A stretch of DNA of 64,000 nucleotides from Dactylosporangium vinaceum (GTDB lineage: Bacteria > Actinomycetota > Actinomycetes > Mycobacteriales > Micromonosporaceae): contig NZ_CP061913.1 of assembly GCF_019904175.1 (NCBI RefSeq), positions 10,230,001-10,294,000 of the forward strand, in the 5' to 3' direction. The notes beneath the pieces were generated by a model. That model searched no databases and was not told the DNA's origin. It worked only from the letters and a program-made list of their open reading frames with translations. Below, in pieces: positions 34,236 to 41,541 of this stretch. Position 1 is the first letter of the stretch. Every line of letters begins with the position of its first letter. The position numbers were made by a program, and so were the translations under genes.

Positions 34236-34592
34236 TCAGCTACCCGAGCTTCCCTTGCTGCCACTGCCGAAGCCGCCGGAGTGGGTGGTGCCGTTGGCCA
34301 CGTGACCGGTCGACGGCAGACCGGCGTTGGACCGCCCGATCGAGTCGGTCGAGGACACGCGGCTGCCGCCGCTGAGCCGGTAGCCGGGCGAGCGGCCGCG
34401 GCCGTAACTGCCGGTGTAGTAGTAGTGACCGGGCGAGCCGTCGTCACAGCGCGCGTCGGGCACAACCACCCCGTTCTGGTCGGCACAGTAGGTCTGCTGC
34501 TGCCGGCTGCACGCCGCGAGACCGCCGGTTGTGGCCAGCGCCGCCAGCGCGAGGTAGCTTCGGCCCAGCGGGACCGAAGTGGATCGCCTCAT
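34236..34592 (-). CDS. Small lipoprotein, Gly/Ser/Tyr-rich
   Basis: This 118-residue protein has an Arg-containing signal (SYLALAALATTGGLAAC), with the lipobox LAAC predicting lipidation at that Cys. The mature part contains YCADQNGVVVPDARCDDG, then a low-complexity Tyr/Gly/Ser-rich tail. It resembles DUF1190-type proteins, which accompany YjfC/YgiC and DUF350 genes in enterobacteria, in both position and composition. It is the first gene of the operon; its stop is one base from the ATP-grasp start. Confidence 0.8.
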   Translation of the reverse strand: MRRSTSVPLGRSYLALAALATTGGLAACSRQQQTYCADQNGVVVPDARCDDGSPGHYYYTGSYGRGRSPGYRLSGGSRVSSTDSIGRSNAGLPSTGHVANGTTHSGGFGSGSKGSSGS

Positions 34593-34709
34593 GGTCTGCT
34601 CCCTCAGGTGTGCCTTAGCACGGTAAATGACCTAGGCAAGTCGCGCGACTGTACGGTCGGATCCTTTCCGCTGGTCTCCAGCTGGACAAAATGCCCGTAG
34701 CGACCCCAG

Positions 34710-34751
34710 ACATCGGATCAGCTCGATAGATTGATCGAGGAGATCCGATGT
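34710..34751. promoter_or_regulatory. Long interrupted palindrome between divergent genes
   Basis: ACATCGGATC-ag-CTCGAT-agattg-ATCGAG-ga-GATCCGATGT pairs 16 bases with one 2x2 internal loop. It lies 120 bp from the lipoprotein start and 80 bp from the TetR start, so it may be an operator or a structured leader/terminator. It is more AT-rich than its surroundings. Confidence 0.5.
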
Positions 34752-34832
34752 GATGACAGCCGTACGCCGCCGTGGCCCGGCCGCACCGGGTCGGCCGCGC
34801 GGGATCTCGCCGTCGGCGGGTAATTTTGGGGC

Positions 34833-35396
34833 ATGGTTCGGGCCGGGCTGTCGCGGGCGCACGTGTGCACCGCCGCGCTCGAGCTGGCCGACGAGGTGGG
34901 CATCGACCACGTGACGATGACCGCCCTCGCGCGGCGGCTCGGCGTGGCGGTGCCGAGCCTCTACGAGCACGTGCGGGGCATGCCCGATCTGCTCGACGCG
35001 GTCGGCGCGCTGGCCACCGACGAGCTGGCCACGCTGCTGGGCGAGGCGCTGCAGGGGCGGGCCGGGCGGCCCGCGCTCATGGCCTACGGCACCGCGTACC
35101 GGGGCTGGGTGGTGGCGCATCCGGGGCGTTACGCGGCGACCGTGCGGCCGCTGAACGACGCGGACGGCGCGGCGGCGCAGGCGCGGATCGTCAGCGGGTG
35201 CGCGGCGCTGCTGCGCGGCTACGGCCTGGAGGAGGACCGGGCCGTGGACGCCGTGCGGTTCGTGTACAGCACCATGCACGGCTTCACCCACCTGGAGACG
35301 GACGGCGGTTTTCATCACGCCCGCCGCCTCGACGCGAGCTGGACCCTCGTGCTGGAAGCGATCGATCGCGCTCTGTCGACGTGGCCCGTACCGTAA
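34833..35396 (+). CDS. TetR-family regulator with WHG-type C-terminal domain
   Basis: This 187-residue protein has the helix-turn-helix HVTMTALARRLGVAVPSLYEHV and a C-terminal ligand domain with AYRGWVVAHPGRYAATVRP, characteristic of the TetR_C_33/WHG group. Its stop lies five bases before the ketoacyl synthase start, so the two form an operon; a lipid or acyl-CoA effector is plausible. Confidence 0.9.
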   Translation: MVRAGLSRAHVCTAALELADEVGIDHVTMTALARRLGVAVPSLYEHVRGMPDLLDAVGALATDELATLLGEALQGRAGRPALMAYGTAYRGWVVAHPGRYAATVRPLNDADGAAAQARIVSGCAALLRGYGLEEDRAVDAVRFVYSTMHGFTHLETDGGFHHARRLDASWTLVLEAIDRALSTWPVP

Positions 35397-35400
35397 TGGC

Positions 35401-36621
35401 GTGGACGTAGTCATTACCGGAATGGGTGCGCTGTCGCCGCTCGGTGGCGATGTGGACACGCTGTGGCAGGGTCTGCTGGAGGGGCGCTCCGGCGTCGGGC
35501 GCATCGACGACCTCCTACCCGGCGACCTGGCCGAGACGATGCCTGTCACGATCGGCGCGCGGATGGCCGTCTCGCCGGACACGCTCCTGACCCGGGTCCA
35601 GGCCCGGCGGATGGACCGCTGCGAGCAGGCCGCCCTTGTCGCCGCCCAGCAGGCGTGGCAGCACGCGGGCGCGCCCGAGGTGGACGGCGACCGCCTGGCC
35701 GTGGCGATCGGCACCGGCATCGGCGGCGTCAACACTCTCCTGGCCCAGGACGACCTGCTGGAGGAGAAGGGCCCCGGCAAGGTGTCGCCGCTCGTCGTGC
35801 CGATGCTCATGCCCAACGGCCCGGCCGCCTGGGTGAGCATCGAGTTCGGCGCCCACGCCGGCGTCTACTGCCCGGTCTCGGCCTGCGCGTCGGGCGCCGA
35901 GGCCATCGCGCTGGGCGCCCGCCTGATCCGGGCCGGCGAAGCCGACATGGTGATCGCCGGCGGCTCGGAGGCGGCCATCACGCCGCTCACGCTGGCCGGC
36001 TTCGCCCAGGCCCGCACGCTGTCGAAGCGCAACGACGACCCGCTGCGCGCCTCCCGCCCGTTCGACGCCGACCGCGACGGGTTCGTGATGGGCGAGGGCG
36101 CCGGCATCCTCATCCTGGAGCGGGCCGAGCACGCCGCCGCCCGTGGGGCCACTGTCCACGGCCGCCTGGCCGGTGTGGGCGTCACCTCCGACGCCTACCA
36201 CATCACGGGCCCCGACCCGAGCGGCGCCGGCCAGGTCCGGGCCATCCGCCGCGCGGTCGCCGACGCCGGACTGCAGCCCTCCGACGTGGCCCACGTCAAC
36301 TGCCACGCCACGTCGACGGTCGTGGGCGACGTGGGCGAGGCGGTGGCGATCCGGCAGGCCCTCGGCGACGACGTGGTGCTGACCGCGCCCAAGTCCGCGC
36401 TCGGGCACCTGGTCGGGGCGGCGGGTGCGGTGGAGAGCATCGTGACGCTGCTGTCCGTGGCCCACGGCGTGATCCCGCCGACCCTCAACCTGGAGAACAA
36501 GGCCCCCGAAGTGGCGCTCGACGTCGTCGCGGGCCGGCCGCGCGAGCTGGCGATGCGGGCGGCGGTCTGCAACTCCTTCGGCTTCGGGGGCCTCAACGTG
36601 TCGCTGCTGTTCACGAGCTGA
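35401..36621 (+). CDS. fabF: 3-oxoacyl-ACP synthase, FabF/KAS II type
   Basis: This 406-residue condensing enzyme has a complete catalytic triad: Cys in VSACASGAEA, His in NCHATSTVVGD and His in KSALGHLVGAAG, with the FGFGGLN C-terminal motif. It elongates acyl-ACP with malonyl-ACP. It stands alone, without the FabD/FabH/ACP genes of the housekeeping cluster, and a TetR regulator precedes it. It may therefore supply a conditional or secondary fatty-acid activity. GTG start at 35401. The gene symbol reflects family, not proven function. Confidence 0.92.
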   Translation: MDVVITGMGALSPLGGDVDTLWQGLLEGRSGVGRIDDLLPGDLAETMPVTIGARMAVSPDTLLTRVQARRMDRCEQAALVAAQQAWQHAGAPEVDGDRLAVAIGTGIGGVNTLLAQDDLLEEKGPGKVSPLVVPMLMPNGPAAWVSIEFGAHAGVYCPVSACASGAEAIALGARLIRAGEADMVIAGGSEAAITPLTLAGFAQARTLSKRNDDPLRASRPFDADRDGFVMGEGAGILILERAEHAAARGATVHGRLAGVGVTSDAYHITGPDPSGAGQVRAIRRAVADAGLQPSDVAHVNCHATSTVVGDVGEAVAIRQALGDDVVLTAPKSALGHLVGAAGAVESIVTLLSVAHGVIPPTLNLENKAPEVALDVVAGRPRELAMRAAVCNSFGFGGLNVSLLFTS

Positions 36622-36622
36622 G

Positions 36623-38188
36623 CTACACGACCTGGCTCTGCTCCTCGAGCTCGGTCAGCTTCACCGTGCACAGGCCGCCGCGCTCCGCCTTCACGTCCGT
36701 CACCGTCAGCTGGGTGCCGGGGGTCAGGATGAACTCCTCCTCGCCCGTGAAGGCGGAGTAGCTGCGGATGCCCACCGCGCGCAGGGGCTCGACCTCGAAG
36801 AGGGTGCGCTTGCCGCTGCCGCCCATGAACGCCTTCGCCACACCGACGTCGGACGTGCACGACGACACGCCCCACCAGGTGACGGTCTGGCCGAGCGGGT
36901 ACTGCCGGCGCAGGTCCATCCGCACGCCGCGCCACAGCGGCTGGCGCCGGGCGGGGAGCTTCGAAACGGCGGAGAAGAGCAGGCGGAGGTACGGCAGGTA
37001 GGGCGACAGGCGGCTGCGGTCAGGACTGCGCAGGGTGGCGTTGATCTGGCGGTAGAACGCCGACTCGCAGGTGTACAGGTACAGCGCGGCGACCTCGTCG
37101 GCCGAGAGCTCGGGCGAGCCCTGCTTCTCACCGAAGCGCTGGGACGCCTCCACGTGCCAGTCGAGGCCCCGCAGCACCGAGGCGGCCGGGGCGATCGCCG
37201 TGCGGAAGTCCATGAGCGGGGTGTCGAAGACGCCGGTGATGACGGGAAGCGCGAGGCCCTCGTCCTTGACGCTCTCCAGCCGCTCCAGATAGAGCTTGTG
37301 CAGCTCCATCGTCGAGGTGATGAACGCGCCCATCCGGTCGGCCGTCTCGTCCTGCGCCGCGTTCCAGCCCGCGCTGGGCAGCCAGTCGATCTCGTCGACG
37401 CCGAGCGAGCGCAGGGCCTCGTTGACCGTCGCGAAGTGCTCGTTGTCGCAGAAGATGTCGCCCTGCGCGGCCGGGTTCGGGTGGTCGATGTGGCGCACCG
37501 CGACCCCGGGGTACCGCTTCTGCAGGCGCACCACCAGGCTCTTCAGGCCCCGCGCGTGCGCGCCCCACCAGGCGAAGACGACGCCGCGGTCCTCCTCGGA
37601 GGCGGCGTTCTGCTTGGCCTTCAGGATCTCCTCGACCAGCCGCTCCACGACCGGGCGCCAGAAGCCGGTGTGCTGATCGATGCCCAGGGCACCGTCGGCG
37701 CTGGCCGTCAGCGACGCGTTGAGCAGCAGCACACCCTGGGTCAGCATCGACGAGAACCACTCGGGCGGCGGCACCGTCTCGCGGTCCTTGAGCAGCTTGC
37801 GGATGTCGGCGATAGGCGTCTTCTTCGGGATGCCGTACTTCCACATCGCCGCGGCCTTGATGATGCACCGGATGCTCACGACCCGCCCGAACTGGCTGTC
37901 GGCCCAGTCGTGGAAGGTGTTGTCGAACATCGCGATGCCGGTCGCGCTCTCCGGCCGCGGATACGGGTTCTGCCCGAAGACCACGACCTTCCACTTGTCC
38001 GGCGGGTTGGGCTTGAGCGCCTGGAACGTCAGCTCCCGCACCGGCACGATCTGCGGGTCGCGGCCCGGGCCGATGAACTGCGCCGCGTTGCCCTGCGCCT
38101 CTATGATCGGCTTGAGCAGCGGCAGCCACGGCTCGCCTCCGCCGGCGAAGAGCGCGGCCAGGCCCAGCGGGTCGTCGGTGTCGCTCAA
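36623..38188 (-). CDS. Uracil-DNA glycosylase-like domain fused to R-S-E ADP-ribosyltransferase
   Basis: This is a two-domain protein of about 521 residues. The N-terminal part (about 25-270) aligns by eye with family-1 UDG: VVVFGQNPYPRPESATGIAMF replaces canonical GQDPYHG, VLLLNASLTA keeps the uracil-binding Asn, and HPNP replaces the HPSP leucine-loop motif with its His, followed by a normal EIDW end. The catalytic water-activating Asp is therefore Asn. The C-terminal part (about 365-515) carries the R-S-E hallmarks of arginine-type mono-ADP-ribosyltransferases: LWRGVR, WWGVSSCTSD, and GEEEFILTPGTQLTV (ExE). This suggests NAD-dependent ADP-ribosylation targeted to nucleic acid or to proteins at uracil or abasic sites (inference). 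TTG 38188 is chosen because GGGGAGGG precedes it; TTG 38203 is possible. It is divergent from a macro-domain gene. Confidence 0.88.
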   Translation of the reverse strand: MSDTDDPLGLAALFAGGGEPWLPLLKPIIEAQGNAAQFIGPGRDPQIVPVRELTFQALKPNPPDKWKVVVFGQNPYPRPESATGIAMFDNTFHDWADSQFGRVVSIRCIIKAAAMWKYGIPKKTPIADIRKLLKDRETVPPPEWFSSMLTQGVLLLNASLTASADGALGIDQHTGFWRPVVERLVEEILKAKQNAASEEDRGVVFAWWGAHARGLKSLVVRLQKRYPGVAVRHIDHPNPAAQGDIFCDNEHFATVNEALRSLGVDEIDWLPSAGWNAAQDETADRMGAFITSTMELHKLYLERLESVKDEGLALPVITGVFDTPLMDFRTAIAPAASVLRGLDWHVEASQRFGEKQGSPELSADEVAALYLYTCESAFYRQINATLRSPDRSRLSPYLPYLRLLFSAVSKLPARRQPLWRGVRMDLRRQYPLGQTVTWWGVSSCTSDVGVAKAFMGGSGKRTLFEVEPLRAVGIRSYSAFTGEEEFILTPGTQLTVTDVKAERGGLCTVKLTELEEQSQVV

Positions 38189-38220
38189 TGTACCCTCCCC
38201 CAAGTTCCACTGTGGACATC

Positions 38221-38240
38221 GCGCACCGTACCGGGTGCGC
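38221..38240. promoter_or_regulatory. Inverted repeat in UDG-ART/macro divergent promoter
   Basis: GCGCACC-gtaccg-GGTGCGC is a perfect 7-bp inverted repeat in the middle of the 80-bp region between the two divergent starts. It is well placed to regulate both genes together. Confidence 0.55.
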
Positions 38241-38268
38241 TCAACCCGAACGAAAGTGGAGGGACGCC

Positions 38269-38922
38269 ATGACCGTACGTGTCGTGCTGTGTGACGTGAA
38301 CGCCAAAGTGGTCCAGGCCCTGATGTCGGCGTTCGCGGACGAGCCCGCCGTCGAGATCACCAAGGGCTCCATCCTCAACCAGCAGGTCGACGCGTGGGTG
38401 ACGCCGACCAACTCGCACGGCATCATGAGCGGCGGGGTCGACGCGGCGATCCTGCGGCAGCTCGGGCCGGGCATCCAGCTGCGGGTCCAGCGCGCGATCG
38501 CCGACGGCTTCGGCGCCGCACTGCCGATCGGGGCCGCGGTCTGCGTGCCGTCGGGCGCGGCCAACCCGAAGTTCCTCATCTCCACGCCGACCATGCACGC
38601 CCAGGCGGAGAACGTGCGGCACACGCTCAACGTCGCGCTGGCGTGTGCGGCGGCCTTCCAGGCGGTACACATGCAGAACGAGCGGGCGCCGGGGAGCATC
38701 TCGTCAGTAGCGCTCGTGGGCATGGGCGCGGCGACCGGCAAGGTGCCGCCGCAGGTGTGCGCCAACCTGATGTGGGCCGGTTACACGCTGTTCGGCGAGA
38801 GCACGTTCGACGACTACGCGGAGCTGCAGCAGACAGTGACCGAGCAGCTCGGTGACATCGAGACGCGACCGGCGAGCGAGCGGGTCCGCATCACGCCGCC
38901 GGCCGCCCGGCGCCGCCGCTGA
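38269..38922 (+). CDS. Macro-domain protein (ADP-ribose binding/hydrolase)
   Basis: This 217-residue macro domain has the substrate-loop 1 region DAWVTPTNSHGIMSGGVDAA, corresponding to the NAAN..GGGVDxAI motif with PTN in place of AAN. The Gly-rich loop 2 is VALVGMGAATGKVPP. Such domains bind ADP-ribose and often remove it from protein or DNA, as in DarG. The start has GGAGGG upstream. Pairing with a divergent ADP-ribosyltransferase suggests that it reverses or buffers that modification. A basic tail (PPAARRRR) could contact nucleic acid. No helix-turn-helix or DarG C-terminal part is present. Confidence 0.9.
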   Translation: MTVRVVLCDVNAKVVQALMSAFADEPAVEITKGSILNQQVDAWVTPTNSHGIMSGGVDAAILRQLGPGIQLRVQRAIADGFGAALPIGAAVCVPSGAANPKFLISTPTMHAQAENVRHTLNVALACAAAFQAVHMQNERAPGSISSVALVGMGAATGKVPPQVCANLMWAGYTLFGESTFDDYAELQQTVTEQLGDIETRPASERVRITPPAARRRR

Positions 38923-38934
38923 AGCACCTTGCCG

Positions 38935-39010
38935 GAAGTCCTGTCCGCTGGGCCGACCCAGACGGCCGGGCCGTCGATGCGACAGTCGCTGGGGTGACGG
39001 ACAGGACTTC
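38935..39010. ncRNA. Cloverleaf-like inverted repeat after macro gene
   Basis: A perfect 13-bp closing stem (GAAGTCCTGTCCG at 38935 and CGGACAGGACTTC ending 39010) encloses 50 nt with three small hairpins: CTGGG/CCCAG at 38948-38961, ACGG/CCGT at 38962-38974, and GCGA/TCGC at 38979-38989. It begins 13 bp after the macro-domain stop. It could be a terminator, a structured RNA or the footprint of a mobile repeat. It lacks tRNA consensus bases. Confidence 0.4.
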
Positions 39011-39085
39011 TGAGCAGGCGCTCAGGAGTGACTGCCGGCGCGGGCACCGGGGCGGGCCCGCGCCACAAGGGTGTCGTCTGTTGCA

Positions 39086-39106
39086 ATAGTGTGTGACACA
39101 CACTAT
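39086..39106. promoter_or_regulatory. PadR operator
   Basis: ATAGTGTGTGACACACACTAT is a near-perfect 21-bp palindrome ending ten bases before the PadR start. PadR proteins commonly bind such sites and repress their own promoter. Confidence 0.75.
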
Positions 39107-39116
39107 CGTGTGATGC

Positions 39117-39476
39117 ATGCTCGACGATGAACTGGTCTCGGGCCACCTTCAGGAACTGCGGCGCGGCACGGTCGTGCTCGCGTGCCTGCTGATCCTCGGG
39201 CGGCCGAACTACGGATACGCGCTGCTCGACACGCTGGAGCGCAGCGGGTTTGCCGTTGACGCCAACACGCTGTATCCGCTCCTGCGCCGGCTCGAGAAGC
39301 AGGGGCTGCTCACCAGCGACTGGAACACCGAGGAGTCGCGGCCCCGGAAGTTCTACCGCACCAGCGACCGCGGCGCGGCCCTCGCGGAAGCCCTGCGGGC
39401 GGACTGGGGCCAGCTCACGAGCGCATTCAACGCCCTCACCGACAACGCGACCGTCCCGAAAGGCGGCGAGTCATGA
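39117..39476 (+). CDS. PadR-family regulator
   Basis: This 119-residue winged-helix regulator has LRRGTVVLACLLILGRPNYGYALLDTLE split over the first helices, DANTLYPLLRRLEKQGLL as the recognition helix, and the wing RPRKFYRTSDRG. The gene overlaps the following membrane-protein gene by ATGA. Only ten bases separate the operator from the start, so the transcript may be leaderless or have a very short leader. Confidence 0.93.
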   Translation: MLDDELVSGHLQELRRGTVVLACLLILGRPNYGYALLDTLERSGFAVDANTLYPLLRRLEKQGLLTSDWNTEESRPRKFYRTSDRGAALAEALRADWGQLTSAFNALTDNATVPKGGES

Positions 39477-40429
39477 CCGTTGCGACAACCACCCTCACCG
39501 ATCGCTACGTCGAGGCCACACTGCGGCGGCTGCCCGCCCGCCAGCGGCCCGACATCGAGCAGGAGCTGCGCGCCTCGATCGCCGACGCCATCGAGGACCG
39601 GGTCGAGACCGGGGCCGAGCTCCCGGACGCCGAGCGCGCGGTGCTCACCGACCTCGGCGACCCGGCCCGCCTGGCCGCGGGCTACGCCGATCGCCCGCTG
39701 CAGCTCGTCGGCCCCGACCTGTTCCTGGACTACACGCGCCTGCTCACGACCCTGCTCGCCGTCGTCGTGCCGGCGGTGGCCGGCTTCACCGGGCTCATGC
39801 GCACGCTGGCCAGCGACAGCACGGCGACTGACGTCATCGTGGCGACCGCCGGGGCCGCGATCAACACGGCGGTTCACGTCGCCTTTTGGACGACGCTCGT
39901 CTTCGTCCTGCTGGAGCGGACCGGTTCCCGGGCCGCGCTGAGCCGGGCCTGGACCCCGGCGGCGCTGCCGGAGCAGCCGAGCCGGCGCGCCCGCAACGCC
40001 GAGCTGACCGCCGAGACCCTCCTGCTCGTGCTGATCTCGACGTTCATCCTGCTGTCCCCCGGCCTCAGCCCGCTGCGCGACGCCGACGGGGAGCCGATCG
40101 CGATGTTCGCGCCCTGGCTCTGGAAGACCGGGGTGGTGTACCTCTTCATCGCCCTCGGCGTCGCGAACCTCGCCGCCTCCTTCGCGAAGTACCACGTTCG
40201 CTGGAGCGTCCCGCGGGCCCTGGCCGGCGCCCTGGTCAACGTCGGCGGCGCGCTCGTGCTGGTCTGGCTGGCGGCCGGCGACCACATCGTCAACCCGGCG
40301 TTCGCCGAGGCCGCCGGCTGGGGCCCGGGCGTGGTCCGCTGGATCAACTACGGGCTCGTGATCGCCGGCGCGCTGTCGGTCGGCAGCGCCGTGCTGGAGA
40401 GCCTCAAGCTGGCCCGGCGGCGGTCGTGA
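39473..40429 (+). CDS. Membrane protein with HAAS-type N-terminus
   Basis: This 318-residue protein starts with a cytoplasmic helical unit (RYVEATLRRLPARQRPDIEQ, IADAIEDRVETG, ERAVLTDLGDPARLAAGYAD) typical of HAAS/permease-prefix domains usually paired with PadR regulators. About six hydrophobic helices follow. It is coupled to PadR (ATGA) and to the oxidoreductase (GTGA overlap), forming a three-gene operon. Function is unknown. Confidence 0.85.
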   Translation: MTVATTTLTDRYVEATLRRLPARQRPDIEQELRASIADAIEDRVETGAELPDAERAVLTDLGDPARLAAGYADRPLQLVGPDLFLDYTRLLTTLLAVVVPAVAGFTGLMRTLASDSTATDVIVATAGAAINTAVHVAFWTTLVFVLLERTGSRAALSRAWTPAALPEQPSRRARNAELTAETLLLVLISTFILLSPGLSPLRDADGEPIAMFAPWLWKTGVVYLFIALGVANLAASFAKYHVRWSVPRALAGALVNVGGALVLVWLAAGDHIVNPAFAEAAGWGPGVVRWINYGLVIAGALSVGSAVLESLKLARRRS

Positions 40430-41397
40430 AGGCGATAGTCCAGGACCGGTACGGCGACGCCGGTGTGCTGCACCTCGCCGAGGTCGAGCGGCCGGTGCCC
40501 GGGGCCGGCGAGGTGCTGGTGCGGGTGCACGCGGCCGCGCTCAACCACGGCGACCGGGTCGACCTGCACGGTGAGCCGCGGATCGCCCGCCTGCAGCTCG
40601 GTGTGCGCCGCCCGAAGGTGGCGATCCCGGGCCGTGCGGTCGCCGGGACCGTCGAGCTGGCGGGCCCCGGTGTGCCGGACTGGGCGCCGGGCGACGCGGT
40701 GTTGTGCGAGACGAGCAAGCGGGGCTTCGCCGAGTTCGTCGCCGTGCCCGCGGCCAGGCTCGCCGCGAAGCCGGCCGCGGTGACGTTCGAGCAGGCGGCG
40801 ACCCTTCCGGTGTCCGGCACCACGGCATTGCGGGCACTGAGCACAGTCGACGTCGACGAAAATCGGCGATGCAAGGTGCTCGTCAACGGGGCGTCCGGGG
40901 GCGTCGGCACGTTCGCGGTGCAGCTCGCCCGGTTGGCCGGCGCGACTGTCACCGCCGTGTGCAGCCCGCGCAACGCGGACCGGGCCCGTGCCCTCGGCGC
41001 CACCGAGGTCATCGACTACACGCGGGACGACTTCACCAGGGGCGCCGAGCGCTACGACGCCGTCATCGACCTCGCCGGCGGCTACACCGTCGCGGGCATG
41101 CTCGGCGTCCTGACCGAGCGCGGCGTCTTCATCGGGTCCAACGGCACCGGCGGCCCCGTGCTCGGCCCGCTCCCCCGCCTGGCCACCATCCTGACCTGGT
41201 CCATCTGGCGCCGCGGGAAGGTGAAGGTGCTGCTCAACCGGCCCGACCCGGCCGACCTGACCACCCTGGCCGCGATGGTGGCCGACGGCCGGCTGCGGCC
41301 CGAGATCGAGCGGGTCCTGCCGCTCGCCGAGACGGCCGCCGCGCTGCGCGCGATGGAGACCGAGCACGCCCGCGGCAAGATCGTGCTCACCGTCTGA
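40426..41397 (+). CDS. NADPH:quinone oxidoreductase-like MDR protein
   Basis: This 323-residue zinc-independent medium-chain reductase has ALNHGDRVDLHGEP, AVAGTVELAGPGVPDWAPGD, the nucleotide-binding VLVNGASGGVGTFAVQLA and GATEVIDYTRDDF. Zn ligands of alcohol dehydrogenases are absent. It probably reduces quinones or enones with NADPH. The GTG start overlaps the previous stop. The codons for STVDVDENRR carry a GACGAAAATC sequence matching the half-site of the dispersed repeat seen at 6418. Confidence 0.92.
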   Translation: MKAIVQDRYGDAGVLHLAEVERPVPGAGEVLVRVHAAALNHGDRVDLHGEPRIARLQLGVRRPKVAIPGRAVAGTVELAGPGVPDWAPGDAVLCETSKRGFAEFVAVPAARLAAKPAAVTFEQAATLPVSGTTALRALSTVDVDENRRCKVLVNGASGGVGTFAVQLARLAGATVTAVCSPRNADRARALGATEVIDYTRDDFTRGAERYDAVIDLAGGYTVAGMLGVLTERGVFIGSNGTGGPVLGPLPRLATILTWSIWRRGKVKVLLNRPDPADLTTLAAMVADGRLRPEIERVLPLAETAAALRAMETEHARGKIVLTV

Positions 41398-41466
41398 CCG
41401 CTGCAACTTCCACGACCCGGACCGGGCGCGGCCTGCGCTGACCGACAGTCACCTTGACAGCCTTCG

Positions 41467-41496
41467 AAATATTGCCTGACCCTCGGCGCAATATTT
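41467..41496. promoter_or_regulatory. Inverted repeat upstream of CE15 gene
   Basis: AAATATTGC and GCAATATTT form a perfect 9-bp inverted repeat with a 12-nt spacer, 45 bp before the start codon, in an AT-rich pocket following TTGACA at 41454. The centre spacing of two helical turns fits a dimeric regulator. Confidence 0.55.
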
Positions 41497-41541
41497 ACAT
41501 CCGGCCCGCCCCAACCGGACCCATCCGGAAGGAGAGCCCTG

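Noticed and set aside
36623..38922. Calling the UDG-ART/macro pair DarT/DarG
   Set aside because: The ART domain has R-S-E motifs and a UDG-like partner, and the macro protein lacks the DarG C-terminal part. The logic may be similar but the families differ.
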